A stretch of DNA of 7,645 nucleotides from Acidobacteriaceae bacterium (GCA_030040395.1 JASHTU010000549.1:1-7645), one strand, 5' to 3'. Shown: positions 1 through 7,176, counted from the stretch's first letter. Made by a program: numbers and translations. The notes: generated by a model from the letters alone, not told the origin.

Positions 1-870
1 GCCGGACTTCTCCACGATGTTGTGGGTGACGGCCAGATCGAGTACGTCGCCCTCGCGGCTGATGCCCTCGCCGTAGAGGATGTCAAACTCGGCTTCGCGG
101 AAGGGCGCGGCAACTTTGTTCTTGACAATCTTGACCTTGGTGCGCGAGCCGACTACCTGGTCGCCTTCCTTGACGGCGGCGATGCGGCGAATATCGACGC
201 GCACCGAGGAGTAGAACTTGAGCGCGCGACCGCCGGTGGTGGTTTCAGGATTGCCGAACATGACGCCGATTTTTTCGCGGATCTGGTTGATGAAGATGAG
301 CGCAGTGCGTGACTTGGAGACTGTGCCGGTGAGCTTGCGCAGGGCTTGCGACATGAGCCGCGCCTGCAAGCCCATGTGCGAGTCGCCCATTTCGCCGTCG
401 AGCTCGGCCTTGGGGACCAGCGCGGCCACTGAATCGACCACCAGCACATCGATGGCCCCGGAGCGAACCAGAGCCTCAGTGATCTCAAGCGCCTGCTCGC
501 CGCTATCCGGCTGAGAAACCAGCAGGTTGTCCACGTCGACGCCGAGTTTCTTGGCGTAACCGGGATCCAGAGCATGCTCGGCGTCGACAAAGGCCGCCAT
601 GCCGCCGTTCTTCTGCGCCTCGGCGATGACCTGAAGGGTGATGGTGGTTTTACCCGAAGACTCGGGGCCGAAGACCTCGGTAACACGGCCGCGGGGAATG
701 CCGCCCACGCCGAGAGCGGCGTCAAAACTGATTGAACCGGTGGAGATGACCGCGATGGGCAGCAGCGCCTCACGGGAGCCGAGCCGCACGATCGATCCTT
801 TCCCAAACTGTTTTTCGATCTGTGCAAGCGCAAGTTCTACCGCTTTGGCGCGGTCATCGACAATGGCCAT
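1..870 (-). CDS. recA: RecA recombinase, N-terminal 290 residues (3' end outside window)
   Basis: RecA is the ATP-dependent strand-exchange filament protein of homologous recombination and the co-protease that triggers the SOS response. The minus strand reads continuously from ATG at 870 to the window edge, beginning [20 protein letters not shown]. Visible landmarks are Walker A GPESSGKT (residues 68-75), the catalytic glutamate in [10 protein letters not shown] (Glu98), Walker [12 protein letters not shown] (141-151), DNA-binding loop L1 around [15 protein letters not shown] (161-175), and loop L2 spanning [15 protein letters not shown] (205-219). All core residues look intact. Bacterial RecA is usually about 340-360 residues, so roughly 55-65 residues of the C-terminal domain lie beyond position 1. 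The start is fixed by a GAGGAG Shine-Dalgarno 8 nt upstream and by alignment with the family N-terminus. The sequence style resembles acidobacterial RecA; this is an impression, not a search result. Confidence 0.98.
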   Translation of the reverse strand, partial: MAIVDDRAKAVELALAQIEKQFGKGSIVRLGSREALLPIAVISTGSISFDAALGVGGIPRGRVTEVFGPESSGKTTITLQVIAEAQKNGGMAAFVDAEHALDPGYAKKLGVDVDNLLVSQPDSGEQALEITEALVRSGAIDVLVVDSVAALVPKAELDGEMGDSHMGLQARLMSQALRKLTGTVSKSRTALIFINQIREKIGVMFGNPETTTGGRALKFYSSVRVDIRRIAAVKEGDQVVGSRTKVKIVKNKVAAPFREAEFDILYGEGISREGDVLDLAVTHNIVEKSG

Positions 871-878
871 CGGGAGGG

Positions 879-884
879 CTCCTC
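879..884 (-). promoter_or_regulatory. Shine-Dalgarno site of recA
   Basis: The minus strand reads GAGGAG here, 8 nt before the ATG at 870. This is a near-consensus ribosome binding site at ideal spacing, and it supports the chosen recA start. Confidence 0.8.
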
Positions 885-958
885 AAAAAAAGCGCTCGCC
901 CTATACCTTTTGCTTTCTTCGCAGGAAACGGCGAGGGCTTGAATTGGATTTCGTTGGG

Positions 959-988
959 ATTGTAGCAAAATGAGACACGCAATGACAG
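959..988 (-). promoter_or_regulatory. Putative sigma70-type promoter of recA with extended -10
   Basis: On the minus strand, TGCTACAAT (967 down to 959) matches an extended -10 element (TGnTATAAT) with one mismatch in the hexamer. A -35-like CTGTCA (988 down to 983) lies 18 bp upstream and matches TTGACA at 4 of 6 positions. Transcription would begin near 952, giving a leader of about 80 nt before recA. I did not find a recognisable LexA box of the Gram-negative (CTGT-N8-ACAG) or Gram-positive (GAAC-N4-GTTC) kind around it, so SOS control cannot be claimed. The promoter assignment rests on motif match and position only. Confidence 0.5.
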
Positions 989-1015
989 CGGAAAATGGCG
1001 AAACAAAGGGGAAAG

Positions 1016-1240
1016 ATGAAGGCTCACGTCTATCAAACGTGCTGGCCGATCACTGACGGGGATAGTTGGGTTGCTGTGACCGCAGGCTTTGCGGCTCGGA
1101 TCTCAGGCCATTGACAAATTACAGATGCGCACCTGCTGGGCTTGGCAGTCGAGAATGACGGCGTCCTCGTTACTTTCGACCGCGGCCTCCGCTACATGGC
1201 TGGATCGGAGTTTCGACGGAATCTGCTGGTGATTGAATAG
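1016..1240 (+). pseudogene. Remnant of a VapC-type PIN-domain toxin, C-terminal half, with in-frame stop
   Basis: Reading the plus strand in one frame from ATG 1016 gives 32 codons containing CWPITDGDSW, then TGA at 1112-1114. The same frame continues as QITDAHLLGLAVENDG and LVTFDRGLRYMAGSEF and ends in RRNLLVIE at TAG 1238-1240. The downstream part is the C-terminal signature of VapC ribonuclease toxins (family form HRQxTDAYLLALA...LVTFDR), with the last two acidic residues of the PIN active site in TDAH and TFDR. The stop most simply reflects CGA (Arg) to TGA in the HRQ motif. The N-terminal half, with the first catalytic Asp and the Glu, is absent: it would have to lie across the recA promoter. 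No VapB antitoxin is visible. The product would be inactive. It is divergent from recA and convergent with the ABM gene, 13 bp away. The PIN assignment is strong for 1115-1240 and weaker upstream. Confidence 0.75.
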
Positions 1241-1253
1241 TTCAGCCCGGGCT

Positions 1254-1550
1254 TCAAACCGTATATGCCCCGATGCGGGTTTCCCGGCCGGTAAGGGCAT
1301 CGCATTCGCGATCCAAGGATTCGTATTCGGAGTCGTGCTCTTTGCGGAACGCGCGGAAGTCCTGTTCGCTGACCCAGCGGTCGATGGTGAGGTAGCTGCC
1401 GGGGATATAGGCGTCGCGGAGCAGCTCGGTTCCCAGATAGCATGGCGATTTGCGGAAGAGCTGGGCCCAGGCGCCTTCGGGACCATAAGCGGCCTCAAAC
1501 CCGGCAAGCTTGTCTTCAGCAATCTCGAACCGCCAAACCACCACAAACAT
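1254..1550 (-). CDS. Small antibiotic biosynthesis monooxygenase (ABM)-domain-like protein
   Basis: This 98-residue protein begins MFVVVWRFEIAEDKLAGFEA and ends GRETRIGAYTV. The pattern of an N-terminal beta strand (FVVVWRFEI), a helix over AGFEAAYGPEGAWAQLFRK, a strand and loop around YLGTELLRD, a second strand YLTIDRWVSEQDF and a last helix RAFRKEHDSEYESL is typical of the ABM dimeric alpha+beta barrel (ferredoxin-like) fold. Its length also matches single-domain members of about 95-105 residues. Family members range from quinone-forming monooxygenases to heme-degrading enzymes and proteins of unknown function. No residue here fixes a substrate, so the role is open. There is no signal peptide or membrane segment, so it should be cytoplasmic. 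The ATG at 1550 has only a weak, distant AGGA upstream. The gene stands alone, facing the VapC remnant and divergent from the PFOR gene. Confidence 0.85.
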   Translation of the reverse strand: MFVVVWRFEIAEDKLAGFEAAYGPEGAWAQLFRKSPCYLGTELLRDAYIPGSYLTIDRWVSEQDFRAFRKEHDSEYESLDRECDALTGRETRIGAYTV

Positions 1551-1881
1551 CCGTTAGTCCCAATCCTGCCTATATCCTAGCGCACGGAAAAAGCGTCCCT
1601 TACGGCGGTTGCAAGCGATACGGCGGTGGAATGGATCCGGCTGGCCCGGGATGACTCCAAAGCTGGCCGCTCGGAGGGCGTCACGGAGGGTTCGCTGACC
1701 GCAATTTCATACCACCTTCTGGCACGTCGTCCCCTGTTTCGGGCGCATACTGAACAGTAGGCTGACCATCGCGGGGACCGCCCTCCCCTTGGGCTTCCTG
1801 CTCTCCGTACCGGCTTCATACAATTGCAGGGATGGATCGAAGCGGCCGCAGCGTTGCTCGGCCCGACGGAGCGATGAACCA

Positions 1882-1904
1882 GGCGCGAACAAAAGGTTCG
1901 CGCC
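1882..1904. repeat. Perfect 9-bp inverted repeat (hairpin) in the PFOR leader
   Basis: GGCGCGAAC (1882-1890) is followed by a 5-nt loop AAAAG and its exact complement GTTCGCGCC (1896-1904). No T-run follows on either side, so it is not a standard intrinsic terminator. It lies 73 bp before the PFOR start codon. It could be an operator, an RNA structure in the 5' leader if transcription starts upstream, or a dispersed intergenic palindrome. Confidence 0.6.
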
Positions 1905-1966
1905 ACAGTTGTCCGAGCGCCAGAGGCGCAGCGTATAGACATGCGCAGACCTGAAAACGGTCTCAT

Positions 1967-1973
1967 GAGGGGG
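1967..1973 (+). promoter_or_regulatory. Shine-Dalgarno of the PFOR gene, overlapping an in-frame stop
   Basis: GAGGGGG ends 4 nt before the ATG at 1978. An in-frame TGA at 1966-1968 overlaps this site, so translation cannot start further upstream. The ATG at 1978 is therefore the start unless an internal one is used. Confidence 0.75.
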
Positions 1974-1977
1974 TTTT

Positions 1978-4900
1978 ATGAAAGCTGCCGCTCGCTATCC
2001 AGGCATCCGGGTTACCGCCAATGGGAACCAGCTCGTTTCGTATCACACGGAAACGCGCATCGCCGACGCCGGTATTTTTTATCCCATTACGCCGTCGACG
2101 GAAGGCGGCGAGCTTTTCCAGCAGGCGTATGCCGAAGGCCACTTGAACGTCTTCGGGGGCAACACGCTGGCCGTTGAGGCCGAAGGCGAACACGCGGCTC
2201 AGGGCGGCGCCATCGCCCACTCGGTATGCGGCAAGCGGGTCGTGAATTTCACGTCCGGCCAGGGGGTGGTGTACGGCGTGGAGCAGTACTACCACGCGCC
2301 GGGCAAGGGCTCGACCATGGTGCTCGAGGTCGGCGCACGCGCCCTGACCAAGCATGCGCTCAACGTCCACTGCGGCCACGACGATATCTACGGCGCCCTC
2401 GACACAGGTTGGATCATGCTTTTCGGCAAAGACGCGCAACAGGCCGCCGACCAGGCGTTGATCCTGCGCCGGGTGACCGAGTTGAGCTTGACCCCGGGCA
2501 TGAACATCATGGACGGCTTCCTCACCACCCACCTCGAGCGCACGTTTTATAAGCACGAGTCGGAGTTGATCCGCGAGTACCTGGGCGCGCCGGACGACAT
2601 CATCGAGTGCCCCACCGAGGCGCAGCGCATTCTTTTCGGCCCCACGCGCCGCCGCGTGCCCAAAATGATGGATTTGACCAACCCCGTGCTGCTGGGCCCG
2701 GTGCAGAACCAGGAGCACTACATGCAGGGCGTGGTTGCGCGGCGCAACAACTTTGCCGAGCCGATTCTGGGCTTCCTGGAGGAAGCGTACGAGGAGTTTG
2801 CCGAGTTGACCGGCCGTTGCTACGGCCTTGTGAGCGCATACAAGACCGAGGATGCCGAGACGATTTTCGTGTCGCTGGGTTCGGCGGCGGAAAACATCGA
2901 GGCCGCGGTGGACTTTTTGCGCAAAACGCGCGGGTCAAGCGTAGGCTCGATTCATGTGAACGCAATCCGGCCGTTCCCCGAAGCGGCGATCGTGACCGCG
3001 CTCAAGGGCAAGAAGAACGTCATCATCCTGGAGCGGACCGACGAAGCACTGGCCGGCGACAATCCGCTGGGGCGCGATATTCGCACCGCATTTTCCAAGG
3101 CCGTTCAAGTCGCCGACGGCTTGCCGTCCATTACGCTCGAAGAAGTTCCCCGTTTCTTCGGCGGCAGCTACGGGCTGGGCTCGCGCGATTTCCGGCCCGA
3201 GCACATTATTGGAGCGTTTGAATTCGCCACCGCGGGTCGGTCCCGCACTGACGGCAAGACCGCGGCCGATGGGGTGACGTTTTTTGTGCTCGGCGTCGAC
3301 CACCCCTACGCCGTCATCGCCGACGAAACGCCGTCGCTGCTGCCGGAGGGCGCCGTTGCTGTGCGTTTTCACTCGATTGGCGGCTGGGGCGCGATCACCA
3401 CCGGCAAGAATCTGGGCGCCATCATCGGCGACCTCAACGACCTGCTCTACGAGCGCGATGGCCTGACGGACGAACTGGGCAATCCCAAGGAAGTGATCCA
3501 CGTCAGCGCCAACCCGAAATATGGTTCGGAGAAGAAAGGCGCCCCGACAGCCTATTTCATGGTAGCGGCGAAAGAGCGCATCCGCGTGAACTGCGATTTG
3601 CGCCACGTGACCTGCGTGCTCTGCTGCGACCCAAAGGCGTTTACGCACACCAATCCGCTCGACGGCATTCAGAAGGGCGGCAGCCTGGTGTGGGAGTCGG
3701 ACGTGGACGGCGAGCGCGCCTGGGAGAATCTGCCGCTTTGGGCGCGCCGACAGATCATCGAGAAAAAGATCCGCGTGTTCACGCTGCCCGGTTTCGACAT
3801 CGCCCGTAAGGCCACCGACCGCGCCGATCTGCAGTTGCGCATGCAGGGCAATGCTTTCCTCGGTGCATTCTTCGCGGTCAGCAATCTGCTGGAGGAATTC
3901 GGGATCACGCAGGAGCAATATCGCGAGGTTGTCCACAAGCAGTATGTGAAGAAGTTCGGCCGCATGGGCGAAGCCGTGGTGCAGTCGAACATGGAAGTGA
4001 TGCTGCAGGGCTATGACCGCGTGAAGGAGATTGCGATTGGCGAGCTGGCCGCGGCCGATCACTCTACGCTGCGCGGGCAACCGCTGCTGCCGATCCTCGA
4101 AGCGGTTCCAGCGTTCGCGGAGGAGGGCTCCTGCGGCATGGGGCGACGCTCCACGCCGGTTCCGGCCGGCCAGGGTGAGCGGCCGCCGATTGCAACAGTT
4201 GCAGCGTTCGATGCGGAGTTCCGCTCCCGCTTCGGTTACAACCAGCCGGCCACGCCGCTTTCCGCCATGGGCGTGATTGCCGCGGCCACCGGCGACACGG
4301 CCTCGAAATACGTGGCGCGGCGCGAGACGCCGCTCTATATTCCGGAAAACTGCACGCAGTGCATGGAGTGCATCGCAGTGTGCCCGGATACGGCTCTGCC
4401 CAACTGCTCGCAGGACCTGAGCACCATTCTCTCGACGGCCGTAACCCGCTATGTCTCCGACGCCGGCGAACGCCGCAAGATGATGGAGAAGCTGCCGGAG
4501 ATTGAGAAGCTCACGCGCCAGCGGATGCTGGAGGACCTCAAGGCGGGAACGCCGCTTCCCGCGATCATTCGCGAAGTGACGGAGTCGGTGGACGGCTTTT
4601 CGGCCGCAGCCAAAGCGCAGTTTTACGCCGTTATCGACAAGGTGCCGATGGCGTATCAAAAAACCAACGCTATTTTCTCCTCGCCCGAGCGCAAGAGTCC
4701 CGGCTCCGGCGGCATCTTCTCCATCTTTGTGAGCGATTTGTGCAAGGGGTGTGCGGCGTGCGTGACCGCCTGCGGTGAGCACAATGCGCTCAGGATGGTC
4801 CAGGAGACCGAGGAAGTGAACGCCGAGCACGAAAGCGGTACGGCGTTCCTGAACCTGCTGCCCGACACCAAACAGAAATACTTGGGGCTGTTTAACGCGG

Positions 4901-6669
4901 CCAACCCCACAGACTCGAAGACAGCCACGCTGCGCAACATGCTGATGGTGCGCACCAACTACGATGCACTGGTGGCGGGCGACGGGGCATGCGCCGGGTG
5001 TGGAGAAAAGTCTGTGCTGCGGTCGATTGCCGCGGTCACCGAGGCCTACATGCGGCCGGTCTTCCACGCCAAGAGCGACCGCTTTGTTGCAAAGGCCGGA
5101 GAGCTGGAGAAGAACGGCGCGGCCAAACTCGCAGCCTTCAAGGAGAGCAATCCGCAGGAGTACGCGCGCATGCGCCAGGCCATTGCGCACCTGGTGATGG
5201 GCCTGGGCGGCGAAGATGACAAGGACACCATGGCGCGCATCGCCGCTTACGAGAGCGTGCACGGCGCCATCAAGGACGCCGAGCTTGTCGAAGCCATTGC
5301 CGCGGTGCTGCTGACGGAAGCCTTCAACCACAAGAACCTGCAACCCATTGACGGTAGGCTGGCCAACGGCATGAGTGTGATGGCTATGGCCGCGCATACC
5401 GGCTGCAACACCGTGTACGGCTCGACCTCGCCGAACAACCCCCACCCCTATCCGTGGATGAACTCGCTCTTCCAGGACGGCGTGACCATCGGCTGGCTGA
5501 TGGGCGAGAGCTTCATCGTGGATCATGGGCGTCGCTCGGTGATTCCGGAGCGGCTGGCCGACATGCTGCTGTTCCGCGATTCCGGCATTACGGAAGAGGA
5601 GTACTACCAATTCACTCACTTTACCGACGCCCTCATGACCGACCAGGAGATCGTGGAGCTGCCCAAGGTGTGGGTGGTGGGCGGCGACGGCGGCATCGGC
5701 GACATCGGCTACCAGAACACCTCGAAGGTGGTTTTGCAGAACCGGCCTAACGTCAAAGTGCTCATGCTCGACACGCAGGTCTACTCCAACACCGGCGGAC
5801 AGAACTCTGATTCGACGCCGATGCTGGGCGGCAACGACATGAACGTGTTCGGCTCCGCCACGCAGGGCAAAAACACTGAGAAGAAGACAGTGGCCGAGAC
5901 CTTCCTTGCCGGGCATGGCTCGCCATTCGTCGCGCAAATCTCCATGGCCAATGCGCCCAAGCTGTACCGTGCCATTCTGGATGGGCTGGAGTACCGCGGC
6001 ACCTCGTTTCTGCAGTGTTTCACCACCTGCCAGCCGGAGCACGGCGTGCCCGACGACATGGCGCTCTTCCAGGCGCAGCGGGTGCGCGACTCGCGCGGCG
6101 CCCCGGAGTTTGTGTTTGACCCGCGCAAGGGCGAGAGCTACCAGGAAGCGCTCGACATCAAGGGCAACCCCTCGATCGATCTCGATTGGTATGAGACCAA
6201 GGACAAGAACAGCGGCGAAACGCGCCGCTACACGGTGGCGCACTGGTGCACCACGGAAGCGCGCTTCCGAAACCACCTGAAGAAGATCAAGCCGGACCAA
6301 ATCCAGGGAAAAATTCCGCTAGACAACATGCTGGTGCGCATCACACAGCAGGATGTGGTCTACCGCCGCTACCTCAACCCGTCGCACCGCTCGTTCATTT
6401 CCGACTTCGGCGTCTACATCACGTTCGAGGAGAACGGCAAGACCGAGTACCGGGCGCTCTCGCGGCAGTTGGTCATGTTCTGCGTGGAGCGGCGCAAGGC
6501 GTGGCGGATGCTGCAATCGAAGGCCGGCGTCAAGAACCGCGAGTACGAAGCGCAGAAGGGCATCCTGGCTGAAGTGGACGCAGGCAAGCTGCCGCTGGAT
6601 GAGTTCTTTGCCCACGCGCACGAGCTGATGGCGGAGAAGCTGGGGAAGGACGTGATGGCCAAGGCATAA
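1978..6669 (+). CDS. nifJ: Long single-chain pyruvate (2-oxoacid):ferredoxin/flavodoxin oxidoreductase
   Basis: This enzyme should oxidise pyruvate with CoA to acetyl-CoA and CO2, passing electrons through three [4Fe-4S] clusters to ferredoxin or flavodoxin in the cytoplasm; the reaction is reversible in some organisms. Module order in the 1563 residues: alpha/domain I (about 1-250) with the 2-oxoacid motif YPITPST (35-41) and Arg121 in GARAL; domain II (about 280-415); gamma domain (about 432-685, with RFHSIGGWGAITTGKNLG); ferredoxin clusters C792/C795/C798/C802 and C922/C925/C928/C932; and a TPP-binding beta domain with GDGACAGCGE (C1005, C1008), C1143 and C1351 as probable proximal-cluster ligands, plus the TPP motif GGDGGIGDIGYQNT (1235-1248) and VYSNTGGQNS. 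Classical NifJ/PFOR is about 1170-1230 residues. The extra length lies around 690-785, 803-920, 1020-1130 and the C-terminus. All catalytic landmarks are present, with no frameshift. Pyruvate as substrate is inferred from YPITPST. The symbol is given at family level. Confidence 0.95.
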   Translation: MKAAARYPGIRVTANGNQLVSYHTETRIADAGIFYPITPSTEGGELFQQAYAEGHLNVFGGNTLAVEAEGEHAAQGGAIAHSVCGKRVVNFTSGQGVVYGVEQYYHAPGKGSTMVLEVGARALTKHALNVHCGHDDIYGALDTGWIMLFGKDAQQAADQALILRRVTELSLTPGMNIMDGFLTTHLERTFYKHESELIREYLGAPDDIIECPTEAQRILFGPTRRRVPKMMDLTNPVLLGPVQNQEHYMQGVVARRNNFAEPILGFLEEAYEEFAELTGRCYGLVSAYKTEDAETIFVSLGSAAENIEAAVDFLRKTRGSSVGSIHVNAIRPFPEAAIVTALKGKKNVIILERTDEALAGDNPLGRDIRTAFSKAVQVADGLPSITLEEVPRFFGGSYGLGSRDFRPEHIIGAFEFATAGRSRTDGKTAADGVTFFVLGVDHPYAVIADETPSLLPEGAVAVRFHSIGGWGAITTGKNLGAIIGDLNDLLYERDGLTDELGNPKEVIHVSANPKYGSEKKGAPTAYFMVAAKERIRVNCDLRHVTCVLCCDPKAFTHTNPLDGIQKGGSLVWESDVDGERAWENLPLWARRQIIEKKIRVFTLPGFDIARKATDRADLQLRMQGNAFLGAFFAVSNLLEEFGITQEQYREVVHKQYVKKFGRMGEAVVQSNMEVMLQGYDRVKEIAIGELAAADHSTLRGQPLLPILEAVPAFAEEGSCGMGRRSTPVPAGQGERPPIATVAAFDAEFRSRFGYNQPATPLSAMGVIAAATGDTASKYVARRETPLYIPENCTQCMECIAVCPDTALPNCSQDLSTILSTAVTRYVSDAGERRKMMEKLPEIEKLTRQRMLEDLKAGTPLPAIIREVTESVDGFSAAAKAQFYAVIDKVPMAYQKTNAIFSSPERKSPGSGGIFSIFVSDLCKGCAACVTACGEHNALRMVQETEEVNAEHESGTAFLNLLPDTKQKYLGLFNAANPTDSKTATLRNMLMVRTNYDALVAGDGACAGCGEKSVLRSIAAVTEAYMRPVFHAKSDRFVAKAGELEKNGAAKLAAFKESNPQEYARMRQAIAHLVMGLGGEDDKDTMARIAAYESVHGAIKDAELVEAIAAVLLTEAFNHKNLQPIDGRLANGMSVMAMAAHTGCNTVYGSTSPNNPHPYPWMNSLFQDGVTIGWLMGESFIVDHGRRSVIPERLADMLLFRDSGITEEEYYQFTHFTDALMTDQEIVELPKVWVVGGDGGIGDIGYQNTSKVVLQNRPNVKVLMLDTQVYSNTGGQNSDSTPMLGGNDMNVFGSATQGKNTEKKTVAETFLAGHGSPFVAQISMANAPKLYRAILDGLEYRGTSFLQCFTTCQPEHGVPDDMALFQAQRVRDSRGAPEFVFDPRKGESYQEALDIKGNPSIDLDWYETKDKNSGETRRYTVAHWCTTEARFRNHLKKIKPDQIQGKIPLDNMLVRITQQDVVYRRYLNPSHRSFISDFGVYITFEENGKTEYRALSRQLVMFCVERRKAWRMLQSKAGVKNREYEAQKGILAEVDAGKLPLDEFFAHAHELMAEKLGKDVMAKA

Positions 6670-6719
6670 CGCAGGCACGGGTTCAGACGCGAATGCACAA
6701 GTCATCAAGAATTTGGAAT

Positions 6720-6759
6720 AGCAAGAAAGCGCGGACCTTCGGATCCGCGCTTTCTTGCT
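6720..6759 (+). terminator. Strong hairpin terminator after the PFOR gene
   Basis: AGCAAGAAAGCGCGGA (6720-6735) pairs perfectly with TCCGCGCTTTCTTGCT (6744-6759), a 16-bp stem. The 8-nt apex CCTTCGGA can fold as a C-A mismatch closed by the very stable cUUCGg tetraloop. The GC-rich inner part is followed on the 3' arm by TTTCTT, and the opposing arm carries the matching A-rich run, so it can act in either direction. It lies 50 bp after the stop codon, which suggests the PFOR transcript ends here. Confidence 0.85.
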
Positions 6760-6776
6760 GAGTCCGTGGTCACCCG

Positions 6777-7120
6777 TTAGGACCGGAATCGTCGCCAAAG
6801 TTGTCGTGACTCGACATGGGGGCTCTCGATGATGTTGGTGGTGGCGAGACAGCGGCGCAGCGCGGACGGTAGGTCCAGCCGGTTGATGGCAAGACACTCC
6901 TCCAGTCCTTCCAGCAGACTGGCCGCAGCCTGAGGATACTTCTGGTTTAGCTAGGCGGCCAGCTTCTTGATTCGCGCCATGCCCTGCTCGGGCCCCAACT
7001 TCCAAGCCGCGCGTGGCAACGTTGCACCGGCTGATGGCTACCGAAGACGGCGTTGATCGCGGCTCGCAGCGATTTGAGCAGTAAGAATCGAATCACTGGC
7101 TCCAGGGTGATTGGCATCGC
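6777..7120 (-). pseudogene. Degenerate IS256-family (mutator-type) transposase remnant
   Basis: On the minus strand, the segment from about 7120 reads SLRAAINAVFGSHQPVQRC, a core IS256 transposase motif (family form ALRxAIxAVFG...VQRCxxHK). It then jumps, with a frame change, to AWKLGPEQGMARIKKLAA. The roughly 40-60 residues normally between these blocks are missing. A TAG at 6953-6951 replaces what is Trp or another residue in relatives. The same frame then continues LNQKYPQAAASLLEGLEECL, INRLDLPSALRRCLATTN and IIES, the conserved C-terminal block, where the Glu of IIES is probably the third catalytic acid. After that the sequence diverges (PHVESRQLWRRFRS) and stops at 6777, short of the normal C-terminus. 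Deletion, frameshift, nonsense codon and truncation together mean it is dead. No terminal inverted repeats were found. Confidence 0.85.
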
Positions 7121-7154
7121 AGTCCATGGGGTGAAGCTATATAGTTTTCAGTTA

Positions 7155-7176
7155 CCCCCTACCCCCTCTCCCTTTT
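7155..7176 (+). repeat. Pyrimidine tract (C-run rich)
   Basis: Twenty-one of these 22 bases are C or T, with two runs of five C. The minus strand carries GGGAGAGGGGG followed by TAGGGGG, i.e. three G-runs of three or more. It is low-complexity DNA of a kind seen in intergenic spacers, and no function can be assigned. Confidence 0.5.

Larger units (their letters stand above)
1551..1977. other. Intergenic region between the ABM gene and the PFOR gene
   Basis: These 427 bases lie between two divergent starts and should hold both promoters. Reading frames exist on both strands (minus 1577-1966, minus 1707-1892, and a plus frame from about 1580 to 1759), but none has a recognisable domain. Their composition (Arg/Ser/Ala-rich) is what GC-rich non-coding DNA gives. 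A weak -10-like TATAGA at 1934-1939 with TTGTCC at 1909-1914 (19-bp spacer) is the best, still poor, promoter candidate for the PFOR gene. A perfect hairpin at 1882-1904 is listed separately. I see nothing else I can name. Confidence 0.5.

Noticed and set aside
153..833. A 226-codon minus-strand frame and two plus-strand frames (22-312, 218-514) across the recA region
   Set aside because: They are shadows of recA, whose true frame runs from 870 to the window edge. The predicted proteins are low-complexity with no domain.
1025..1041. Inverted repeat CACGT-N7-ACGTG as a possible operator between recA and the VapC remnant
   Set aside because: Only 5 bp per arm, and it lies in the degraded toxin reading frame upstream of the recA promoter. 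Such short repeats occur often by chance.
1103..1546. A 147-codon minus-strand frame covering the ABM gene and the VapC remnant
   Set aside because: It overlaps the well-formed ABM gene in another frame and has no recognisable motif.
1577..1966. A 129-codon minus-strand frame in the intergenic region before the PFOR gene
   Set aside because: The Arg/Ser/Ala-rich composition, no Shine-Dalgarno of note and no domain suggest a chance frame in GC-rich DNA.
2935..6300. A 1121-codon open frame on the minus strand, antisense to the PFOR gene
   Set aside because: It lies wholly inside the plus-strand PFOR gene, whose motifs are unmistakable. The protein is His/Arg/Val-rich without any domain. Long stop-free antisense frames are expected opposite GC-rich coding sequence.
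6319..7005. A 228-codon minus-strand frame spanning the end of the PFOR gene and the terminator
   Set aside because: It crosses the terminator hairpin and runs antisense to conserved PFOR sequence. Only its first part coincides, out of frame, with the IS256 remnant.
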